NCBI GenBank assembly: GCA_002450155.1
Contig: DJYO01000023.1
Span: 1 to 29,514 of the forward strand
Direction: 5' to 3'
DNA: 29,514 bases
Source: Mageeibacillus sp. UBA6976
GTDB lineage: Bacteria > Bacillota > Clostridia > Saccharofermentanales > Saccharofermentanaceae
Each line of letters starts with the position of its first letter. The first letter of the stretch is position 1. The notes beneath the pieces were generated by a model. The model did not search any database and was not told where the DNA came from. It saw only the letters and a list, made by a program, of their open reading frames with translations. The translations under genes and the position numbers were made by a program. Positions 1 to 7,965 of the stretch are shown piece by piece.

Positions 1-90
1 GAGAAGATTCTGTTTTGATCCAAAGCGTTTGAATTCCTTTTCCTTCTATTTAGTTTTCTATGTAGTCTTGAGGGTATAAGACTCTCAACC
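1..90 (+). other. Spacer upstream of 5S rRNA
   Basis: This 90-base stretch precedes the 5S rRNA and is presumably the 23S-5S internal spacer, although no recognisable 23S 3' end lies inside the window. Two mutually exclusive hairpins can form next to the 5S start: AGTCTT (64-69) with AAGACT (78-83), and TTGAGGG (68-74) with CTCTCAA (82-88, one G-U). They may take part in rRNA processing; that is inference. No ORF is seen. Confidence 0.5.
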
Positions 91-210
<120 letters not shown>

Positions 211-215
211 TATAT

Positions 216-250
216 AAGCCCGTTTGCGGAGCAACGCAAATGGGCTTTTC
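216..250 (+). terminator. Intrinsic terminator of the rRNA operon
   Basis: AGCCCGTTTGCG pairs with CGCAAATGGGCT (12 bp with one G-U) around a short loop and is followed by TTTTCTT. It lies directly downstream of the 5S rRNA. Confidence 0.9.
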
Positions 251-268
251 TTATGCTTATTTGTAAAA

Positions 269-313
269 AAATTGTAATATTACAATTTACAAGATTTTTA
301 TTATTGGTAAAAT
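269..313 (+). promoter_or_regulatory. Promoter with 20-bp palindrome on its -35 box
   Basis: AAATTGTAATATTACAATTT (269-288) is a perfect palindrome, extended imperfectly by TTGTAAA (261-267) and TTTACAA (286-292). A plausible promoter is TTTACA (286-291), 16 bases, TAAAAT (308-313). The palindrome therefore overlaps the -35 box, the usual position for a repressor operator. The core does not match CtsR, Rex, BlaI or LexA boxes that I know; no regulator is assigned. Confidence 0.5.
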
Positions 314-367
314 AAAAAAGTATTGTAGTTTTGCCCTTAATGTCGGGCCTGTATTTAGGAGTTATAA

Positions 368-1078
368 ATGGCTAAGATATTGATTGTTGACGATGAGATC
401 ACACTGGTAAATTCGACTGCTGATATGCTCAGATCCTTCTCATTTGACGTGCTCACTGCAACAAGCGGCAAGTCAGGTTTTGAGATTGCTGTAAGAGAGA
501 AGCCTGATGTAATAATCCTGGACTGGATGATGCCGGATTATAACGGTCTTCAGTTCATAGAGGACTACAGGAACGGCGGCTACCAGACACAGGTATTATT
601 CCTGACGGGCAAGGGTGATCTGTCCCAATATCAGGTAGAGGCCTTAAGGGCAGGAGCTGATGACTATATGTCCAAGCCCTATGACCCCACAGTCCTGGTC
701 GAGCGTTTAAGGGCCATGATCAGACGTAATGACTACAATAAGAAGCGTTCTGTAGGTGAATCCAACAGACATGAGTATTGTGACGGCGAGCTCATTATAG
801 ACGGTGATGTCATGCAGGCATTTAAGCATGAAGAAAGCTGCGACCTTACAAACCGTGAATTCCAGCTCCTCCAGTATCTGGAGACCAATAAGGGCAGGGT
901 GTGCTCCAGGTCTGAACTCCTAAAACAGGTCTGGAAGTTCGATTTCCTCGGCGACGAGAGGACTGTCGACGTTACCATTAAGAGAACAAGACAGAAGATA
1001 GAACCTGACCAGAAGAACTTTAAATATATTCTGACCAGAAGAGGCTTCGGCTATTTCTTCCCGAGTGATCTGACTTGA
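368..1078 (+). CDS. walR: WalR/PhoB-type (OmpR family) response regulator
   Basis: A 236-residue DNA-binding response regulator. The receiver domain (about 3-118) has the acidic pair D8-D9, the phospho-acceptor D52 in VIILDWMMP, T80 and K103 in SKPYD. The C-terminal winged helix of the OmpR/PhoB class spans about 135-232, including the stretch LTNREFQLLQYL and the end TRRGFGYFF. AGGAG (357-361) lies six bases before the ATG. The next gene, a histidine kinase, overlaps it by four bases. With murA, a walJ-like gene and rlmH downstream, the set matches the WalRK (YycFG/VicRK) neighbourhood known from Bacilli, which control cell-wall metabolism. The symbol is given by context and could instead be a PhoB/PhoP paralogue. 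Confidence 0.8.
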   Translation: MAKILIVDDEITLVNSTADMLRSFSFDVLTATSGKSGFEIAVREKPDVIILDWMMPDYNGLQFIEDYRNGGYQTQVLFLTGKGDLSQYQVEALRAGADDYMSKPYDPTVLVERLRAMIRRNDYNKKRSVGESNRHEYCDGELIIDGDVMQAFKHEESCDLTNREFQLLQYLETNKGRVCSRSELLKQVWKFDFLGDERTVDVTIKRTRQKIEPDQKNFKYILTRRGFGYFFPSDLT

Positions 1079-3171
1079 GACTGATAATTATCGCATCGGA
1101 TCTAACCAGAGTTTTGCAGGACAACTGGGTCCTGGCTCTTGTATTCTCGCTCATCCTTATTATGGTGGGCGTGCTCATAGGTTATATCGTCGGCAATACA
1201 TCCTTAAGATCCAAGGTTACAAACAACATAGATAATCTCGAGAGGGATAAGATGATACAGCAGGCTGTCTTAGACAGCGTGGGGCTGGGCATCGTGGTCT
1301 ATGACGAGAAGGAAGCCATATATGCCAACGAGACGATGTTTAAGCTCCCTTCATTCCTTACAAACGGACTGCCTAACAGTCTTGAGGGATTCCTGGAGAC
1401 CTTCGATAAGGACAATCAGCTTAAATCCAATTACATCTTAAGCTGCGAGAACGGCGTTAATGTAATAAGGGTCAATTACAACTCCGACAGATACATCTAT
1501 GAGATCAAGATAATCAAGCGCAGAGCTGATGAGAACGACCGTTTCTTCCCCGGAAGTGAGCTTTCCATCGTAATAGTAGATGATATAACCGAGGTCAAAG
1601 ACGATGAGAGAAGGCAGAAGGATCTTGCTGCCAACGTATCTCACGAGCTTAAGACCCCTCTTACCTCCATAAATACTTCTGTATTCTCCATAGTCAAAGC
1701 CAGCGAAGACGGCAATATGCCAAGCAGGGATGACCTCCTTCTCTGGGCGCAGAGGATACAGGTCAATTCCGTCAGAATGCAGGATATCGTCAACGACTTC
1801 CTGGTGCTCTCCCAGTGCTCACATACTAATCTCATGGGCATATTCGATCTTTATGAGGTCACAAACAATGCCATAGCAAATGTGGCAGAGTACCCGGGCA
1901 GAGCCAAGGTTACGATAATAACCCCTGAGGAAGCACCATATCCCCTTGTTTACGGTAATCCCAAGCTTATTATGAGGACCATAATCAACCTTCTGACCAA
2001 TGCCATTAAGTACATAGACTACGACGGTAAGACAGAGGCTGACACCATACATGTTTCAGTAGTAACCATAGATGACCGCATCGGCGTCCAGGTAGAGGAC
2101 AATGGAAGGGGAATACCTGCAAAGGATATAGACCATCTTTTCGAGAGGTTCTACAGGGTAGATAATTCCGGTTCAAGAGAAGTTGGCGGCACGGGCATCG
2201 GCCTTGCCATTGCCAAGGAGATCGCAGATATGCACGACGGCTCCATAAGCGTTACCTCAACCCTTAATGCCGGGTCCACCTTTACCCTGAGCCTGCCTAC
2301 GGGCAAGACCGTTTTCGACGGCGTTTATGCAGATTCCAAGGCCGGCATCATCAGCGAAAAGCCTAACTACAGGGCAGCAGCATATTTCCTGGGCCTTCAG
2401 GAGTGCGAGGCTGTAAGGTCTCTCGGATACGACGACCTGAAGGATGCGGTTACAGAGTATGAGAATAAGGCCGAAACTGACGTAATAGGCAGGGACAAGG
2501 CTCTTACCGCTCTCCTTAAAGCCTACGGCGATGAGAGATTTAACGATCTTGAAGAAGAACTCCTATATGTGGAAGACTACGAAGATGACGTGGGTCCTGA
2601 TTCACTCTCAGGATTAGAGCAGGAGCCTGAACTGCCCCAGGAGCACATGGTCAAGGCTGCCGCAGAATCAGGTGTCATGCAGGCCATTGCCTCCGTAGAT
2701 TCCTACGATGTAATGGAGGAAGAGACAGGCGCTTATATAGCAAATGCCGAGGTCGAGGCTGCAAAACTTGCCGAAGAGGAAGTCGCAAGGCTTGTTACGG
2801 ACAGCAAGACCATAGAAGAAGAGAAGGCAAGACGCCTGGCAGAAGAAGATGCTTTGAGAGAACAGCAGCTTCAGATGGAAGAAGAAAACAGAAGGATATT
2901 AGAAGAGCAGGAACAGGAGGAAGCCAGGAGACTTGCCAAGGAAGAAGCGCGCAAGATCCTTACCCAGCCTGTAGTCCAGAGGAGTGTTGCGACAAATGAG
3001 CCTCCCAAGAATGCGGCCCAGATCGCAAAAGAGAATAAAGAAAAGCGTATAATACACCCAACTGCGCCTGCAAAAAGGTATAATAAGACGGACGGCGCCG
3101 ACGGAGAGGGCATAGTAAAGTCCTCCCTCAAGCAGGTATTAGATGAGACCAAACCCGTCAGACCGGAGTAA
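1075..3171 (+). CDS. walK: WalK/VicK-like sensor histidine kinase with long C-terminal tail
   Basis: A 698-residue membrane sensor kinase. One transmembrane helix lies at about 18-40, with no large extracellular loop, as in streptococcal VicK. A PAS-like region (about 62-172) is followed by the HisKA domain with H190 in NVSHELKTPLTSI. The ATPase domain has the N box NLLTNAIKY (305-313), DNGRGIP (342-348) and GGTGIGLAIAKE (371-382). The kinase core ends near 410. About 285 further residues follow: a helical stretch, an acidic linker, a Glu/Ala/Arg-rich coiled coil (about 560-645) and a basic end. WalK proteins normally stop after the ATPase domain, so this tail is odd. The start is a TTG overlapping the stop of the regulator; a later TTG near 1112 is an alternative. 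Confidence 0.82.
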   Translation: MRLIIIASDLTRVLQDNWVLALVFSLILIMVGVLIGYIVGNTSLRSKVTNNIDNLERDKMIQQAVLDSVGLGIVVYDEKEAIYANETMFKLPSFLTNGLPNSLEGFLETFDKDNQLKSNYILSCENGVNVIRVNYNSDRYIYEIKIIKRRADENDRFFPGSELSIVIVDDITEVKDDERRQKDLAANVSHELKTPLTSINTSVFSIVKASEDGNMPSRDDLLLWAQRIQVNSVRMQDIVNDFLVLSQCSHTNLMGIFDLYEVTNNAIANVAEYPGRAKVTIITPEEAPYPLVYGNPKLIMRTIINLLTNAIKYIDYDGKTEADTIHVSVVTIDDRIGVQVEDNGRGIPAKDIDHLFERFYRVDNSGSREVGGTGIGLAIAKEIADMHDGSISVTSTLNAGSTFTLSLPTGKTVFDGVYADSKAGIISEKPNYRAAAYFLGLQECEAVRSLGYDDLKDAVTEYENKAETDVIGRDKALTALLKAYGDERFNDLEEELLYVEDYEDDVGPDSLSGLEQEPELPQEHMVKAAAESGVMQAIASVDSYDVMEEETGAYIANAEVEAAKLAEEEVARLVTDSKTIEEEKARRLAEEDALREQQLQMEEENRRILEEQEQEEARRLAKEEARKILTQPVVQRSVATNEPPKNAAQIAKENKEKRIIHPTAPAKRYNKTDGADGEGIVKSSLKQVLDETKPVRPE

Positions 3172-3178
3172 GATTAAG

Positions 3179-4522
3179 GTGACTGATAATAATACATTTG
3201 ACTATTCCAAGCCCTATGCATATGAGATCAAGGGTGGAAATAAACTTAAGGGTGATATCGAAATAAGCGGCAGCAAGAATGCCGTTCTCGGCGTTATAGC
3301 CGCCTCCATGATGGTGGACGGGCCCTGCACATTAGAGAATGTTCCGGACATATCAGATGTCCACGTTATGCTGGAATTATGCAGATCCCTGGGCGCTACT
3401 ATCGATCAGCTCGACCAGCATACATATAAGATCGATCCTACGACCATAAACACATACAAAGCTTCGGGCGCACTGGTATCCAAGATAAGAGCCTCATACT
3501 ATTTGATGGGCGCTCTTCTTGCAAGGTGCGGCAAGGCATCCATAAGACTTCCCGGCGGATGCAATTTTGGTCAGAGACCTATAGATCTGCATCTTAAGGC
3601 TTTCCAGCTGATGGGAGCCAAAGGCGCCAGACCTTCAGACATAGACAGCGGTGTTGTAAACCTTATTGCGGAGCCCCTTCACGGAGCCAAGATATTCTTT
3701 GATATCGTATCAGTAGGAGCCACTATCAATGCGATGCTGGCAGCCTGCAAGGCCCAGGGCAAGACAGAGATCATAAATGCCGCCAAGGAGCCCCACATCG
3801 TTGATGTTGCCAACTTCCTTAACTCCATGGGTGCCAGGATAAAGGGTGCAGGTACGGATGTGATCAAGATAACAGGTGTTCCGGTACTGCCGGGCAACTT
3901 CACATATTCCATAATCCCCGACCAGATCGAGGCGGGCACCTACATGATCGCCGCTGCAGTAACAGGCGGAGACGTTACCATACATAATCTTATCCCTACC
4001 CATATGGAGCCCCTGTCCGCCAAGATGCGCGAGATGGGCTACCAGATAGAGGAGGGAGACGAGTCCATAAGAGTCTACAAGAATTCAGATGATGACGAGA
4101 TCTATCCTACAAGCGTTAAGACTGCTCCTTATCCCGGATTTCCCACAGACCTTCAGCCCCAGACTGTAGTGCTCCTTTGCACTGCAAGAGGCCAGTCACG
4201 CATGCATGAGAATGTCTGGCAGAATAGATTCCAGTATGTGCCGGAACTTGCCAAGATGGGTGCGACCATAAATGTTTACGAACGAATCGCCTGGGTAGAC
4301 GGCATAGATTCCTTCAAGGGTGCAAGAGTTGAGGCTACGGATCTTAGAGCAGGTGCTGCATTAGTCTGCGCGGCCCTTGCCGCTGAGGGCACCACTTATA
4401 TCACCGAGGCAAAGAGAATAGACCGCGGCTACGAGCATATAGTAATGAAGCTCAGGTCTCTGGGCGCCGATATCTCCAGGGTCAATCTCGAGGACGCCTA
4501 TAGCGAGGATACCGAGGCATGA
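3179..4522 (+). CDS. murA: UDP-N-acetylglucosamine 1-carboxyvinyltransferase
   Basis: MurA transfers enolpyruvate from PEP to UDP-GlcNAc, the committed step of peptidoglycan precursor synthesis in the cytoplasm. The family signature GSKNAVLG lies near the N-terminus, and the PEP-attacking cysteine is present in LPGGCNFGQRP (C128 from this start), so a fosfomycin-sensitive type is expected. The longest frame opens with ATG at 3143, inside the kinase gene. I prefer GTG at 3179 because GGAG (3165-3168) precedes it, the 447-residue length is closer to the family's about 420, and the extra N-terminus looks unconserved. Its stop overlaps the next start as ATGA. Confidence 0.92.
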   Translation: MTDNNTFDYSKPYAYEIKGGNKLKGDIEISGSKNAVLGVIAASMMVDGPCTLENVPDISDVHVMLELCRSLGATIDQLDQHTYKIDPTTINTYKASGALVSKIRASYYLMGALLARCGKASIRLPGGCNFGQRPIDLHLKAFQLMGAKGARPSDIDSGVVNLIAEPLHGAKIFFDIVSVGATINAMLAACKAQGKTEIINAAKEPHIVDVANFLNSMGARIKGAGTDVIKITGVPVLPGNFTYSIIPDQIEAGTYMIAAAVTGGDVTIHNLIPTHMEPLSAKMREMGYQIEEGDESIRVYKNSDDDEIYPTSVKTAPYPGFPTDLQPQTVVLLCTARGQSRMHENVWQNRFQYVPELAKMGATINVYERIAWVDGIDSFKGARVEATDLRAGAALVCAALAAEGTTYITEAKRIDRGYEHIVMKLRSLGADISRVNLEDAYSEDTEA

Positions 4523-5316
4523 CCTGCACAACGGAGCTTATTCCGCTTTATTCCAGCAGTCAGGGCAATTCAACATTAATCAAGATCAACGGGATAAACA
4601 TCCTGATAGACTGCGGCAAGTCCTGTAAGATGATATCAGAGGCGCTTATCTCTTGCGGAGTCTATCCGGACGATGTCTCTGCGCTGTTTCTGACCCACGG
4701 CCATTCCGACCATATCCAGGGAGTTACTGTATTTTCGAAAAAATACCATACGCCCATATTCGCGACCAAGGGGACCATGAAGAAGATATCCCAGACATAT
4801 TCGGAGGTTAGTATCATCTCCGATAATGAGATAATCCCGTTTAAGGATAACGGATTTGAAGTTTGGGCTTTTCCTACGCCCCACGATATCGACGGCTCTG
4901 TCATATATAAAGTAAGAAATCTTATGAGCGGCAAGGATGTATGCGTCATGACGGATCTTGGCCAGTTCACTCCCGCAATGAAGGGCTTTGCCAAGGGGGC
5001 CTGTGCAATATTATTAGAATCCAATTACGACAGGAAGATGCTGCAGGACGGTCCTTATCCTTACCCTCTCAAGATGAGGATAGCATCAGGACACGGGCAT
5101 ATCTCCAACGATATCTGCCACGAAGCTGCGGAATCACTTATCCGCGAAGGCACGAGATACATTATGCTTGGCCACTTATCTCCCACAAATAACACCGAGG
5201 AGATAGCTGAGGAGTCTTTTGTAAGATATATGGATGGCAGAGATCTTATAAGAGGCCGGGACTACGAGCTTAAGATCGCTTCCAAGACCGGACCTACGGA
5301 GGGCTTTGCCTTATGA
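4519..5316 (+). CDS. walJ: WalJ/YycJ-like metallo-beta-lactamase-fold hydrolase
   Basis: A 265-residue cytoplasmic protein of the metallo-beta-lactamase superfamily. The metal site motif H60-G-H62-S-D64-H65 is intact, followed by D145-region MTDLG and histidines in ASGHGHISN and MLGHLSP. YycJ/WalJ/VicX proteins are proposed to act on DNA and influence wall-division coordination; the true substrate is not settled. It overlaps murA by four bases (ATGA) and rlmH by four bases, so translation is probably coupled. The neighbours walRK and rlmH favour WalJ over other hydrolases of this fold. Confidence 0.85.
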   Translation: MTCTTELIPLYSSSQGNSTLIKINGINILIDCGKSCKMISEALISCGVYPDDVSALFLTHGHSDHIQGVTVFSKKYHTPIFATKGTMKKISQTYSEVSIISDNEIIPFKDNGFEVWAFPTPHDIDGSVIYKVRNLMSGKDVCVMTDLGQFTPAMKGFAKGACAILLESNYDRKMLQDGPYPYPLKMRIASGHGHISNDICHEAAESLIREGTRYIMLGHLSPTNNTEEIAEESFVRYMDGRDLIRGRDYELKIASKTGPTEGFAL

Positions 5317-5777
5317 AGATCAGGATAGTATCCCCCGGAAGGCTTAAGGACAAATGGCTCAAGGAGGGAATAGCCGAGTATTCCAAGCGCCTGTCCAGAT
5401 ATGCGGTGCTTGAGATAATAGAGGTAGACGACTGCCCCGACAGCATTCCTGACAACGAGTGCCTTAAGAAAGAAGGGGAGAGGATCTTATCCCATATAAA
5501 GCCCCAGGAGAAATACTGGGTCATGGATCTGCACGGGGAGAAGGTCACATCTGAGAGAATATCAGAATATCTGATATCAGATATTGAAAGATCCGGCGGA
5601 ACACTTACAATAGTAATCGGTGGTAGCAGGGGAATATCCGAAGAGGTAAGAAACAGAGCCTCGAGGCGTATCTGCCTGGGCGACATAACTCTTACACACC
5701 TCATGACAAGACTTATACTGACAGAACAGTTATACAGAGGCTTTAAGATAGCAAGGGGCGAGAAATACCATAAATAG
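5313..5777 (+). CDS. rlmH: 23S rRNA (pseudouridine1915-N3)-methyltransferase RlmH
   Basis: RlmH methylates pseudouridine 1915 of helix 69 of 23S rRNA in the assembled ribosome, using S-adenosylmethionine. The 154-residue length is typical (about 155-160). The SPOUT-fold signature is visible as IVIGGSRGISEEV (about 99-111) and the C-terminal LTHLMTRLILTEQLYRGF. The last residues are KYHK, where many relatives end in YHK or YHH. It overlaps the preceding gene by ATGA. In Bacilli rlmH also sits just downstream of the walRK-walJ genes, which supports both assignments. Confidence 0.93.
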   Translation: MKIRIVSPGRLKDKWLKEGIAEYSKRLSRYAVLEIIEVDDCPDSIPDNECLKKEGERILSHIKPQEKYWVMDLHGEKVTSERISEYLISDIERSGGTLTIVIGGSRGISEEVRNRASRRICLGDITLTHLMTRLILTEQLYRGFKIARGEKYHK

Positions 5778-5797
5778 CATCCGGGAGGACTCAGGAC

Positions 5798-6667
5798 ATG
5801 GGCAAGATACTAAACAGATTAGCAGCAAGTGACGGAGCATCAGTATCCGGCAATATAGGCGGGATCGTAGTTAACGGCATTCCGGTAGAGATCAGGGAAG
5901 GCAAGGGCTTTATAAAACTTGGCGTAGTATGTTCCATGGAATTCTACAGGAGCATCAAGGATGATATGGAAGCTGACTGCAGATCCAAAAATATCAATCC
6001 TCCATATTACGAAGGAACAGAGGTCTTTTTCGGGATTAATGACGGAGGGGCCTTTGACATTATCTACGGCAAGATCAAGGAAGTGATAGCAACCCATTTA
6101 ACCGAGATCAAGGATGCGAGATGCCCTGTCTGCAATCAGCAGTTCTGTGACTGCGCCGCATTCCAGGGACCATATTTCGTGCCGACTCACAGGAAATGCT
6201 TACAGGAAGACAAAAAAACTAAAGCAACTCTTCCTGATATAGTGCATGTGTTGATCGGAGTGCTTATAACCATAGCTATTCTCTTTGTTAACTTACTTAT
6301 GATATTAGGAATGCAGAGGGAGATGAGCATTATCTACCTGGCTGCAGGCATATTCGGTGCGCTCTATGTCAAGTCCAAGTGCCCCGGTATCAAGACGGGA
6401 CTGAAGTTCCTTTATGCCGGCATTGCCTCGATCGCACAGATATTCTTCCCTTATATCTGCATAGGCATCCTGCTCTGCAATTACAGAGGCATGGCATTCA
6501 GTGAGATCTTCTCAAGATGGCCTGTAGTCTTAAGCTACACCTTCACAACAGATAATGTCTTTATGCTCTTATGTATCGCTGTGGGCATCATCTTCACCTG
6601 GGGCGGAATATTCGGTAAGGACAATCTTAGCAACGGCAACGCGAAGAAGGTCGTGCTTCCTTTATAA
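5798..6667 (+). CDS. Unknown membrane protein with N-terminal domain and cysteine cluster
   Basis: I do not recognise this 289-residue protein. The first 105 residues look soluble. A cysteine cluster follows (C109, C112, C117, C119, then H131 and C134) and may bind zinc. Four hydrophobic helices come next at about 149-171, 176-195, 205-227 and 253-271. There is no signal peptide, so the N-terminal part and cysteines should be cytoplasmic. GGGAGG (5783-5788) precedes the ATG by nine bases. The gene starts 20 bases after rlmH and probably belongs to the same operon. No function is proposed. Confidence 0.75.
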   Translation: MGKILNRLAASDGASVSGNIGGIVVNGIPVEIREGKGFIKLGVVCSMEFYRSIKDDMEADCRSKNINPPYYEGTEVFFGINDGGAFDIIYGKIKEVIATHLTEIKDARCPVCNQQFCDCAAFQGPYFVPTHRKCLQEDKKTKATLPDIVHVLIGVLITIAILFVNLLMILGMQREMSIIYLAAGIFGALYVKSKCPGIKTGLKFLYAGIASIAQIFFPYICIGILLCNYRGMAFSEIFSRWPVVLSYTFTTDNVFMLLCIAVGIIFTWGGIFGKDNLSNGNAKKVVLPL

Positions 6668-6728
6668 CTAACTTGACATATTCATAACATTCTAACTGTA
6701 ATCTATCTTGGCGTGCACTGTCACTATA

Positions 6729-6763
6729 TTTTAGTTGACTAAAGTGCCTGCCCGTATTATAAT
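6729..6763 (+). promoter_or_regulatory. his operon promoter
   Basis: TTGACT (6735-6740), a 17-base spacer and TATAAT (6758-6763) form a near-consensus sigma-A promoter upstream of hisZ. The first TTTAGT/ACTAAA operator covers the -35 box. A weaker alternative, TTGACA (6673-6678) with TGTAAT (6697-6702), lies further upstream. Confidence 0.8.
6730..6743. promoter_or_regulatory. Operator 1, TTTAGT-TG-ACTAAA
   Basis: Perfect 6-bp inverted repeat (6730-6735 and 6738-6743) with two central bases, overlapping the -35 hexamer. The architecture matches TrpR-family operators (CTAGT-NN-ACTAG in E. coli). A TrpR-family histidine regulator (HisR/YerC) has been predicted in Firmicutes, so it is the natural candidate; the protein is not encoded in this window. 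Confidence 0.65.
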
Positions 6764-6782
6764 TGCAAAGTCAAAAACGATA

Positions 6783-6798
6783 CTTTAGTACACTAAAG
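6783..6798. promoter_or_regulatory. Operator 2, CTTTAGT-AC-ACTAAAG
   Basis: Perfect 7-bp inverted repeat (6783-6789 and 6792-6798) with the same core as operator 1. Its centre is 54 bp downstream, close to five helical turns. It overlaps the ribosome binding site of hisZ (AAAGGAG, 6795-6801). Confidence 0.65.
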
Positions 6799-6807
6799 GA
6801 GTAATTC

Positions 6808-7965
6808 ATGGGTAATAAATTCTACACACCAGACGGTTTTACAGATCTTCTGCCCGGCATTTGCGCTTATAAGCGCGGTCTTGAGAATAAACTTAGAGTA
6901 TTATACAGCCTGCACGGGTATGATGAGATAGAGACCCCGGGCATAGAGTATTGCGATATCTATACGCAATCTGGTTTTGTTCCTGAAGAAGAGCTCTATA
7001 AGTTTACTGACAGCTCAGGAAGGCTTCTTTGTACCAGATACGACGGTACCATCCCTGCAGTCAGGTTCATTACGGGAAGGAACGAGACATTCCCCGTAAG
7101 GATCTCCTATATAGAGAATATGTATAGAGCAGGCAAGATGGGCGGCGGCAAGCAGAGCGGCTTCACCCAGGCAGGGATCGAGCTTATGGGCGCCAAGGGC
7201 GCAGCCTCTGATGCTGAGGTACTGGCTCTCGCCATCAAGTCAGCTCTTGAGATCGGCATAACAGATCTGCAGATATCGGTAGGTCAGAGTGCTTTCTTTG
7301 CAGGGCTCAAGAGTCAGATGAACATGACTGACGAGCAGGCAACAGATATCTGTGAAGCCATCAAGCGCAGGGATTCCGTAACTATAGATAATCAGGATCT
7401 CAAGAGGGAAGACAAGGATCTGCTCCTTGCCATGACCGAGATGAGCGGAACCTATGATGTTCTTGATTACTTCATGCCCAAGGTGACAGACAAGGTAGCG
7501 CTGGATGCACTTACAAACCTTAAGGAGATCCTGGATATCATGGATAAGTACGATTTCCTTAAGTATATAAATATCGATCTCGGACTCATGGGTTCAGAAG
7601 AATACTACACAGGCATGATCTTTAAGGGATTTACTTATGAGGTAGGCTTCCCGATCATAAGCGGCGGCAGATATGACGAAGTCAGCAAAGCCTTCGGCAA
7701 AGATATCTCTTCTGTCGGATTCTCCATATCCCTGACACTGGCTCTTACAGCGCTGATGCGCCAGGATAAGCTGGTCACAGAGCCTGCGGCTTCAGTTATC
7801 TGCGGCGGCGATTTCGATGCAGCCTGCATGACGTGCGAAGCCTTAAGAGCAGAAGGTACTGCAGCTATACTCGATACCACAGGTCTTGGCGAAGAGGAAT
7901 TAAACGAATATGCCAGGGCAAGAGGCATCGAGACGGTTATGTATCTTAAGGGAGGTGAAGCATAA
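6808..7965 (+). CDS. hisZ: ATP phosphoribosyltransferase regulatory subunit
   Basis: HisZ is a catalytically inactive paralogue of histidyl-tRNA synthetase that partners with short-form HisG in an allosteric complex for the first step of histidine synthesis. The 385-residue protein starts with the HisRS-like TPDGFTDLLPG. It has class II core elements CTRYDGTIPAVR, YIENMYRAG and FTQAGIELMG (about 75-130) and a later ISGGRYDEV. It is shorter than a true HisRS (about 420), lacks a clear anticodon-binding domain, and is followed by a short hisG, as expected for HisZ. AAGGAG lies six bases before the ATG. First gene of the his operon. Confidence 0.92.
   Translation: MGNKFYTPDGFTDLLPGICAYKRGLENKLRVLYSLHGYDEIETPGIEYCDIYTQSGFVPEEELYKFTDSSGRLLCTRYDGTIPAVRFITGRNETFPVRISYIENMYRAGKMGGGKQSGFTQAGIELMGAKGAASDAEVLALAIKSALEIGITDLQISVGQSAFFAGLKSQMNMTDEQATDICEAIKRRDSVTIDNQDLKREDKDLLLAMTEMSGTYDVLDYFMPKVTDKVALDALTNLKEILDIMDKYDFLKYINIDLGLMGSEEYYTGMIFKGFTYEVGFPIISGGRYDEVSKAFGKDISSVGFSISLTLALTALMRQDKLVTEPAASVICGGDFDAACMTCEALRAEGTAAILDTTGLGEEELNEYARARGIETVMYLKGGEA

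Noticed and set aside
6668..6807. T-box or His-codon attenuator before hisZ
   Set aside because: No leader peptide with His codons, T-box sequence or terminator is visible; palindromic operators explain the region better.
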